A stretch of 64,000 bases of DNA, from assembly GCA_008931825.1 (NCBI GenBank), contig QXVZ01032888.1:54274-118273 (forward strand), read 5' to 3'. Shown piece by piece: positions 55,860 through 64,000 of the stretch. Source of the DNA: Phallusia fumigata (lineage: Eukaryota > Chordata > Ascidiacea > Phlebobranchia > Ascidiidae). Numbering within the stretch: the stretch's first letter is position 1; each line of letters begins with the position of its first letter. The position numbers were made by a program, and so were the translations under genes. The notes under the pieces are model-generated. The model was not told the origin of the DNA. It did no database searches and saw only the letters and a list, made by a program, of their open reading frames with translations.

Positions 55860-57060
55860 TAAACATAGGAGTCTGTCGTGGGTCAACCGGGGTTGCGGAA
55901 TCGTTAGGCCTAACTTAGGCTAACTGGCGCTAGGGGTGAGTGGCCGTGACTTTATCCCTTCTTGACTTCGTCAACAGGGGATAAAAGGCAGGCCCAAGTC
56001 AGGAGTGCTACTAATGACAGTTAGCTTGCGCTAGGGCTAGAACTACGGTGGCACTCGATAACTAGGGCTTAGGTGAGGTAACATAGGTGGGGTACGTTTG
56101 GGATTCGCGCGCCACGTAGGGACTTTAGCCTAGAACGAGTTCTAGCTAGGGGTGGCGCGTTACTAAATGGCTTTAGCTAAAATAAGGTGCGCATAGAAAC
56201 ACGGCCTGGGCATGGCCTCCACCGCATTGCATTGGCCGCGGTGTAGGCGGGACCTAGTAGGGACACCGCTACTTCCAACGACCTTAAGTCGAAGGGGCCG
56301 GCTTTGCATTTAGCCCGAAAAGTCCCGCGATCCACCCTGGTAGGGCGCAATTTGTTGTTGAATTTTTCACCCCAGCCCTTGCGTAAAATATTCGGGTCGT
56401 CGCGAGGGGGGACTCGATGGGCAAGGGACAGTGAAACGCTGTTGTTGAGTTATACGCTGTAAACTTCACTGTCTCTTTTAACAAACTGCGGCGCCTATAT
56501 TAACTGTAAAATTAGGCTCGTGGTTGTTTTTTATGTCGGATTTGACCAGTTTTTTATCCATTCTTGTACATTCAATTTAAGGTTTTCTTTACTAAGAAGA
56601 AGCTAAGAATTGGATATCAAGAATGTGATGTAATAACCCTTGTTATCGCATGACAAAATAACAACATTTAAACTTCAAAAACGCCCCAAACTCCCATTTC
56701 GCTGGTCAAATCCATTTTTTCAAATTTGTAACTTTAGGCTAACTTACTTATGACTAATATCGGTTCCGTATTCCTGCTTGACCCGGTCACCCTGTCAATA
56801 TGGGGCAATGGCAATTTGGGTGGCTGTAAAACACGACAGACTCACCTTCTACTTTTTCTAGGCTAACATGCGGCAGTTGTATGCAGGACAGGTAGTCGAG
56901 GCAAGTTGTGTACTTTTACGTCGGCCGCGCAGGGACGATGGCGGTTCCAACGTTTTTTCAGAAACTTTCTTACAAGCGCCTTTTGTCCACCCGAGCAACG
57001 TTGATGCGGACAAACAATCGATTTGTGCTGTAGATAACGACATTCATCGCAATTTATAAA
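55860..57060. other. Unexplained GC-richer non-coding block
   Basis: Repeated GCTAGGG, TTAGGCTAAC and GGCGCTAGGG motifs at 55900-56180, then a palindromic GC-rich stretch (56200-56260) and sequence with several possible stems (56280-56480). Base composition differs from the surrounding DNA. A 63-codon frame at 56868-57059 follows an acceptor-like TTTTTCTAG but resembles nothing known. A structured or regulatory RNA is possible; I could not match a known one. Confidence 0.3.
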
Positions 57061-57173
57061 ACAGATTTACATAATGCTAAGAATATTCATTGTTGAACAT
57101 TGGAAGTGCAATGTGATTTCTTTGTCGTTTTCCCTTTTTCATCAACAAAAATGTGTGCGGAGTTCACTTTATC

Positions 57174-57510
57174 TATCCTTTCATTTTCTCGTTATGTAGA
57201 CCAGTTCTTGGGGGGTGTTGTGCCTTTTACATCAGCCTGACAGGTTCTTGTATTTATTGCTGCATGTGTATTTATTGCCGCTCGTCGCTCGCTCTAACCA
57301 TGCGAACCGCCATCGTCAAGTGTAAGGATGCGAAAAACGTGTNTCCTTTCATTTTCTCGTTATGTAGACCAGTTCTTGGCCCGTGTTGTGCCTTTTACAT
57401 CAGCCTGACAGGTTCTTGTATTTATTGCTGCATGTGTATTTATTGCCGCTCGTCGCTCGCTCTAACCATGCGAACCGCCATCGTCAAGTGTAAGGATGCG
57501 AAAAACGTGT
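57174..57510. repeat. Direct duplication split by an N (likely assembly artefact)
   Basis: About 168 bp starting TCCTTTCATTTTCTCG and ending GCGAAAAACGTGT occurs twice, before and after a single N near 57343. The copies differ only in a few bases (GGGGTGTTG versus CCCGTGTTG). This pattern is usual when overlapping contig ends are not merged. Confidence 0.8.
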
Positions 57511-57519
57511 AAAGACAGA

Positions 57520-58514
57520 AGTCAGGTTTTACTGTTGTCAGGTTCAAGGTTAATTGTGTTTAATCATGTGTTTGTTGTTTATCAATTATTTCCAAAAAAT
57601 CACTCTTGTTTTGTTTTCCAGGGTTGCTATCAAAATGTTGGTTTTTGCTTTGATATTTTGAAACCACGCAACTTGGATTTTCAGGTATATGGAATTACGT
57701 GCGATAAATAACAAATTTTGTTTTGCAGGAGGTAACATTTCTATTTTTTTCTAAACATTTATATTGGGATTTTCATTATATGTGCTTTGGTTTTTGCAGG
57801 GTAAGGATATTTTCTGTTTTAGTGTTTAGAAAAACGAAATGTAATGTAATGTTTCCACAGGTTTAATGTTTATTTACAGGTTAATGTTTTGTTTTTCAAT
57901 TGTTTTTAATTTATTCTTTTTTCCAGGGTTACAAAAAATCACTATTTTTAACTTTTCTGCTAGTTTCAGGTCCTGGCAATGTCTTTTCTGTTTTTCAGGT
58001 TTTAACAATCATTGTTTTTTTCAGGTATTAAGAAAACTGATTACTTGGTGTCTCTTTTTGAAAAGTTATTTCGTTTTTTGCAGGTTTTTACCAAACATTT
58101 TCTTTTTGTATTGCTTTTGTTTTTCAGGTATAACGAAAAACAAATTTATCTGTAGATCATTGTAATGTGCATTTCGTCTTTGCCGAATTTAGGAAATTTA
58201 GATTTTTGTAGTGGAACTTTTTTGCAGATTTTATTCGATTTCTATATTTTAAGGTTTAGGCAAATTTTTTTATTTGTGACAACAAAATATTGAATTTTTT
58301 TGCTGCAAAGCCAATTGTGTTTTATTTTTTTACAGGATGCGTGCTATAACTTATGTTGTGGCACGCATTTTACAGGTTTTACGCGACGATGTGTTTTTGT
58401 TTTACAGCTTTGGGTAGTTTTCTCAATTTTAGGAAAAAATTCTGTTCCCACAGATTTATAAATTGTCACTTTTGCTGCCGGTGATTAAAAAAGTTAAAAG
58501 ATGAAGAAGAAAAG
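57520..58514 (+). other. Array of polypyrimidine-AG|GT motifs
   Basis: Eleven Y-rich tracts ending AG|GT lie in about 860 bp: near 57524, 57541, 57684, 57860, 57879, 57969, 57998, 58024, 58083, 58127 and 58375. Many more end in CAGG. Each looks like an acceptor abutting a donor. The array ends at a small exon candidate ATGAAGAAGAAAAG with donor GTAAGT at 58515. Confidence 0.5.
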
Positions 58515-59269
58515 GTAAGTACGTGTTTTTAGCATTAATTTGTCCCACAAATTCGTTTCAACGTTGGTTTTTATTATTTCAGCCGCCAGTGACGTCGTTC
58601 CAGCGATTTACTGAATCGATCATCTTATGCGGAATAAACAGGTAGCTACAAAGTCGATCACGCTAATCTACCGAAAATAATGTCTGCAACAGTAAATGGT
58701 GTCTTTTTAGGTGCAAATTAGGCAATTTATTTTAAGTCATTTTTGTACACAACTGTCTGCGTTAAGTCTTTGTTAAATTAGATAAAGATTTCAATAAAAA
58801 AGAAAAAAACAACTATGGTAACTGTATGTCCCAGAAATGCGCAGAAACGTTCAATCTTAACTTTTTCATATGCTTCAGCCGCCAGTGACGTCACACGTCG
58901 ATCCAGCGATATTTTTATCGACCATCGTACACGAAGGAAAAGGTAGCGACAGTTTTAGTGTTTATAACAGTAACAAAGGCCAACATTTAAATAATTCGGT
59001 ATAATTGCTTTGTACTCAACTGTAACATGTTTCAGGTACCTGTTAAATAACGCTTTTTATCATGTTGTTCCGTTTACAGACGTTGTCGAGTTCCACGCGC
59101 TTTCCTCGTGGTCGATTTGACCAGCACTCAAAAACAGTCGTCATTGGGGAGTTCCCCCGACGGTCGTTCCGTCGTAAATTTCACAACGATTCCATCACCG
59201 GATTTCCGGGGACGAACTCAACCACCAGACCCAACACTGCATCTCGCCAAAGCTGTGTACTTACTATGA
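58501..59269 (+). ncRNA. Candidate spliced transcript with a duplicated small exon
   Basis: Candidate exons: one ending at 58514, 58583-58641, 58879-58942, and one starting at 59080. The two middle exons both begin CCGCCAGTGACGTC, contain CCAGCGAT and end before GTAGC donors, so one duplicated from the other. Including either puts TGA in frame soon after ATGAAG. Skipping both opens a frame of 67 codons to TGA at 59267. A non-coding RNA or 5' UTR is the simplest reading; a small protein is possible. Confidence 0.35.
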
Positions 59270-62200
59270 CGTAAACAAGTGACGTCATGCTCCGCGGTCC
59301 GTACTGGCAGAATAACACGCTCTACGACCGGTTGAGGGCGTAAACCCCTTTGGAACTGTTGTCAGCAGCAGCTTTTGACAGAACTGAGCAAGATGCTCCC
59401 TTCATGCACACACAAGGACAGACAACTACGTTTGTGCACAGAACCGTTCATGTATTAACATTTATTTTTAACCACGCGACGTCTCGTTTCTCAACGCGCG
59501 GTATTTTTGTTTTATTGTTTTACGGGGCTTTATTGGTAGCGAACCGTCATTACAAGTTTTTCGTCATGACTTGCCGAAATCTTAAACTGTGCCTACGTTT
59601 ACAGCACGAGTTTAAAACTGGGACAAAAGCACCGTTAATGATTTATTGCAGTGTTTTCAAACTGGCTGCCTTAAGCAATTTGTTTACGTTTGAGCACCAC
59701 CATATATGGCCGTGAATTAATCATAAATTTGTCGTGATGACGTTTTTCTACAAAAACTGTTTATTTATTCATCATTTTTCATGGGTTGCAATTGCCTTTG
59801 TGTCCTCCATCACTTCACATCACATAGTGTCGAGCATCAGTCTTCCACTGTCGTATGGTTAAACGTCAATACTTGTGCAACTGTATGTAATCCTTTTTTA
59901 TATGTTGTCAATACTGAAAAGGTTGTTGTAAAGATATTTTTGATGTAAACATTTTACGCAATTATCTTCTTGGATTCTGAAATGGATTTTTCTGTTTTGC
60001 AAGGGGCTTACAGCATTCCTCAAAAATGTAATTTTACTTATTGTTGTAATAACCGGACACTTTCCACTTTTAATTTTTACGGACCATTTACAATTCTTCG
60101 TATAACGCGATGCACTTTGCAATCGATGTGATAAAACCAACACTTACAACATAATGTTAAAACAACCAAACATTTTCATGACGGTTGTGTCTTCCAAGTC
60201 TAGTTATATTTTACTCCGAATTTGATATTACAGCTTTGTTTTGCTTTTCTCTGATTATAATTTCTACAAACGACGCTTTGCAAATTTTGACGTATGCAAG
60301 AGGCGCAACAAGCTTTAGAATAACAGTTTTTAACAGATGGTTACGTTTTATTCATGTGTTTCATACTTTTTGTGTTTACATTTTACCACCTATCAAAACC
60401 AGCTTGCCGACAGCCGGTTAAGTTTTATTCTTTTGTCATTTATGCCTTTTCCAACCCAACAGTAAATTCCTCTGTGCATAAATACACACAAACGCTGTTT
60501 CGTCGGTTAATTGTTGTTTTGTGGGTTAAAATAAATCAGAGCCGGGAAAATTTGACTCCTGTTTTTGTTCGGTCATACAAATGAAGCAAGGTTTTAATTG
60601 TAGGAATATTATACGATAAAATTTTATACTATCTTGATGAGATTAGAACCAAAGCAGAATTGCAATGATGGAGTCCGAAGTTGCAATGCATAAAAATAAA
60701 TGTTTCTACGAAGCTGAATGGTTGAGTTCAGTTACACAGAAGCTTCCAGAAATGAGGAAACGAAATATTTTATTCATCCCAATAACAACATGCAAGAAAT
60801 GAAAGAAATTAAGCGTCGGCGGCTTTATACTGAGAAAAAACTGTGAACAGATCAAAAAGGATTTCGACAATGCAGAAAGAAACATTTTGTTGCAGCCAAG
60901 CTTCCAGAACTAAGAAATCGAAGTGCTGCACACGACATTAAAAGCATAAACGTTACGAAAGAAATTAAGCAATCCAAAACTGACGGCACAATTCAGGCAA
61001 AGTGTCATATTACTAAAGAACTTCCCGGGAAGATCAACTTGGAAAGAAGCAATTGAAGCATTAACATATGACAAAGAAGACAGTCTTCAAGAATTTACAT
61101 CATACTCGTAACAATATTTGATTAAATGTGTCAAAGAAATGTTTAACATTTGATTTAATCCTTGGTGTTTTTTCGAAAATCGGGTCAAAATTTTATGTTT
61201 CCGATTCCGGTTTAAACCGGTTTAGAGGTTCGGTAGGAGGCCAAAACCGGTCAAAACCAGTTTCAAACTGGAATATTCAGCCGAAAACCACCGAAAAACC
61301 GGAATTTTCTTCGATTTTTTGGCCCCCCAAAATCGAAAAATGAGCAAGGCAAGGCTATAGCCTTGGTGTTTTTTCGAAAATCGGGTGAAAAGTTTTTTGT
61401 TTCCGATTCCGGTTTAGAGGTTCGGTAGGAGGCCAAAACGGGATTAAACCGGTTTCAAATAGAATATTCTTACACAAACCCCCCCATAACGGAAATTTTC
61501 TCCAAATTTTTGACCCCACAAAACTGAAAGTTGAGCAAGGTGAAAATTTTGTCACCATTAAGGGCCACATTTGGCGGATATTTCAGTTTGAATGTTGGTA
61601 TCCTCCTAATAAATAAAGGTAAGCCGGTTTCGGTCTGTTACAATCCTCCAAACCTGTTGAAATTTTTGCTGCCATTTGCCAGGTTGCAAAAGATTTGAAT
61701 GAAAAGGAAATTAGCAAACTTGAGCCATTGCCAGAAAAATTAAATTGTTCGCTCAGGATTAGGTGGCTTTTCATAATGCCAAATCTTAGAAACCAGAAAC
61801 ATTGGAAACTCTTATAAGACATTCTAGTTGTGTTAGAAATGTGTATTTGCAATGTGAAGAAGCAGGCAATTAATGATTACGCAAAATACTTTGTTGCAAA
61901 GAATATGGTAGGTAAGAAAAGCGATTGAAAAATGAGGTAAATAGTAAACACTAAAATACATTGTTATTGCAGATTTTTAAAAGAAATGCATCACTAAAAA
62001 TACTGCTGCAAAAGAGGTAGCAAACAGTAGTATAAAACGCTTGAAAATATTAGTTTTTAAAGAGCACCAGGAAAAACTGCAACATTTTTTAGGTACACAA
62101 AATTTTTGCAACCAGTTGGTTTGATTTGGGCACTGCATAGACGAACACAAATAGGCCATGATTGTTTTTGAAGGTAAATAACAAGGCAACATATTGAGAA

Positions 62201-62402
62201 ACTTTTGTGCGACTTACAAAAATGCACGAATACTGAGGTTCTTAAATTTTCTTAAATGTTTGCACGCCTTCACTATATTTCATGCAATATTTGAGGGTAA
62301 CATGGTGTTTTGCGTGGTGTGGGTAAATAAACTGATAAATTTGCCCTAACAAGTCTAGCAGAAACGGTTTTGTGTAATCAAGGAACAATGTTTGAAATAG
62401 TC
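59270..62402. other. Gene-poor stretch with tandem repeats
   Basis: A 121-codon frame at 59350-59715 starts with a non-ATG codon and matches nothing known. Imperfect repeats with a spacing of about 155 bp (AAGCTTCCAGAA, AAAGAAATTAAGC) lie at 60740-61000. The tandem repeat at 61156-61530 is listed separately. Confidence 0.4.
61156..61530. repeat. Two tandem units of about 205 bp
   Basis: Both units start CCTTGGTGTTTTTTCGAAAA, then TTTCCGATTCCGGTTTA and GAGGTTCGGTAGGAGGCCAAAA (61156 and 61361). They contain many CCGGTTT/AAACCGG palindromes. Non-coding. Confidence 0.8.
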
Positions 62403-62607
62403 GCGCCGAGATGGCCGAGTGGTTAGCGCGACTGCCTTGTGCTCGCAAGAGTTTTAAACGGCATTGCTCAAACCTAGTTGACCCAAATTGAAGTCACCAA
62501 CTTAAAAAAAATGTCCAACGGAACTGCAATGAGGCAGGTAGCTCGACGGCGGATTCGTTGCGAGCATAACGCATTCAGGCGTTGTTTCGCCGCCCGAGGA
62601 TTAAAAT
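62403..62607 (+). repeat. tRNA-derived SINE
   Basis: The head GCGCCGAGATGGCCGAGTGG carries a perfect pol III A box (TGGCCGAGTGG, 62412-62422) of Ser/Leu tRNA type; the B-box region is eroded (GCTCAAACCTAG). An unrelated body follows (GCAGGTAGCTCGACGGCGGA ... GCATAACGCATTCAGG), found again at 41826-41965. A functional tRNA is excluded because acceptor-stem pairing and the T arm are lost. Confidence 0.8.
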
Positions 62608-62703
62608 GAAACCAACAAACAATCAAAATTGTGTTAGAGAATCACATGTTAAACATGAGCAGTAATGATTTACAAACACAACGTCAGCAAAGTATGTTTT
62701 TTG

Positions 62704-63586
62704 TCACACTGCTCCAGAAGTTTCTTTGCCATTGTGTTTTTGCAGTAGGTTTTTATCTTCCAGTTCCTTAGCAGGAGGTTCAGTTGTTTTTTTGACCTGG
62801 TCTTTTCCCAGCATGATTTTCATGACACTCATGACTGGGGCTTCAACTAATATGTAAAGAAAATATGCGACAACTATTGACAGCAGCAGGGAACCTGAAA
62901 TAACAGAAAAAACGTTGAAAATTACAATAAAGTAAGTTTTATTTTATATTTAACTGTATTTTGTGCAATGTTCCATTAAATTTTCATATTTTTTTAACAG
63001 TTACTTTATTCTCAGACATGTTATACTGAGAGAAAAAACAAATTTTATTAATTTTCAGACGATGATTTATGCAATGGATATTATGTCGATGTATGTGGTT
63101 TTGTTTAAAATGTGATGACATAAAAACTGGTGTAAAAACTCCTCTTCCGGGTAATTCATTATTAGCATAATGCATACAGACTGTCTAGCAAGGATTAAAC
63201 GAAACAAACAAGTTTAAAACTTGAAAATAAACTCGATTAACTCAGGAATTGGTACTAAAATAATATTGGTACCTGCAATGATCTTGGCTGCTAGTAAAAC
63301 TAACAATTATTGTAAATCTATTTCAGGCAGTATCAACTTGTTCAACCATACCAGAAAATCAAACTGGACCCTGTGCGTTAAAACTTGTCAACAACAGCAG
63401 GTTTAACAGCAAACCATAATGACTTACCACTAAACAGTATGACAATCAGCAGAAGACTGTAATGCCAATTGACCTCTGAACTCCAACAAAGCCCATTGAT
63501 TACAAGTGGATGAAGAAGATAAAGTCCATATGTGAGTCTGCTCAACGGAATGAAAGCTTTCCAGCTCAGCAATGTGTTGATCCAAG
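62704..63586 (-). CDS. NRF-6-like acyltransferase (acyltransferase 3), 3' end (partial)
   Basis: Last two exons on the minus strand: 63586-63428 and 62894-62704, stop TGA at 62706-62704, joined in frame (LFSG|SLLL). The first has PLSRLTYGLYLLHPLVINGL, the diagnostic membrane-embedded acyltransferase-3 segment of nose-resistant-to-fluoxetine proteins. The second has IVVAYFLYILVEAPVMSVMK, the last transmembrane helix with the conserved V-E-A-P, then a polar tail of about 38 residues (KTTEPPAKELEDKNLL). The family acts on membrane lipids or transport in worms; the substrate is unknown. Upstream exons lie beyond position 64000 or were not found in 63587-64000. Confidence 0.85.
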
Positions 63587-64000
63587 CTAGAATGTAGCGA
63601 TACATAACTGTAACTTTAACCTACACTTACTCATTATAACATACACAGGCCCAAAATACAATAAAACCAGAAGGGTGGCTTACCATATGGTGACATTCTA
63701 CATAAACTATTACCCAATTTAAAATAAATATGTATTCCCTACATTATTTTGTATTGAGTCTCATAGTCACCTAAGCTTTTTATTAATGGTTGTTTCTACA
63801 GGCAAAAACGCATGGGTCTCCACACATGCAAAGTTGTACATTAGGCGTTTTTCTGGATACATGTCAGGCTTTAGGGTTAAACAAAGCAATCAGTGCACAA
63901 CGACGATACCCCTTCAGGGAAGAGGAACCCAAAAACCCACTATACTGTCTTGACATTTTGAATCCTTTGTAGAATGTAAACATGGGGTACAATGGTCACT
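63587..64000. other. Acyltransferase intron/upstream sequence
   Basis: No further exon is recognised on the minus strand up to the window edge. The plus-strand frame at 63790-63972 has no recognisable domain. Confidence 0.4.

Noticed and set aside
57153-57512. 119-codon frame with an internal duplication
   Set aside because: Spans an N between duplicated blocks that look like an assembly artefact.
62403-62480. A functional tRNA gene
   Set aside because: The B box and T arm are degraded and a SINE body follows.

Overview
The window is 64 kb of intron-containing animal nuclear DNA, AT-rich and dense in short non-autonomous transposons. Small introns (about 60-1000 bp), a chordate-like gene set and closely spaced same-strand genes suggest a compact invertebrate chordate genome. 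A tunicate of the Ciona type is my best guess; this is inference, not proof. The assembly has one long N gap (about 26090-26286, inside a poly-C tract) and single Ns near 13139 and 57343.

Layout. (1) 1-2000: the last three exons of a USP32-type deubiquitinase, ending in a CAAX box. (2) 4504-5523: an unrecognised single-exon seven-transmembrane protein. (3) 7824-23247: three intronless O-fucosyltransferase-like genes. The second and third lie in two large tandem copies, with a broken, intron-bearing fragment of an N-myristoyltransferase (NMT) gene between them. (4) 24987-32449: DPH4/DNAJC24 (diphthamide synthesis), then the intact 13-exon NMT gene on the same strand. (5) 33030-42371: a galactose-3-O-sulfotransferase-type gene with seven coding exons, a possible alternative 5' end, and a minus-strand class I methyltransferase in between. 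(6) 44744-50769: two tandemly duplicated seven-exon galectins, each with two carbohydrate-recognition domains. (7) 53191-53361: an isolated minus-strand exon encoding half a BIR domain. (8) About 55200-59300: a region that looks transcribed but encodes no recognised protein. It has splice-like signals, a run of AG|GT motifs and a duplicated small exon. (9) 62704-63586: the 3' end of a minus-strand NRF-6-like acyltransferase.

The most coherent story is in 9.4-28.9 kb. A segment carrying one fucosyltransferase, and probably DPH4 and the 5' half of NMT, seems to have been duplicated in tandem, with the breakpoint inside NMT exon 7. The left copy then lost DPH4 and NMT exons 1-3, gained a stop codon, and took a transposon insertion. 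The right copy stayed intact. Several genes act on glycans: fucosyltransferases and a sulfotransferase in the secretory pathway, and galectins that read glycans. I see no evidence that they form one functional cluster.
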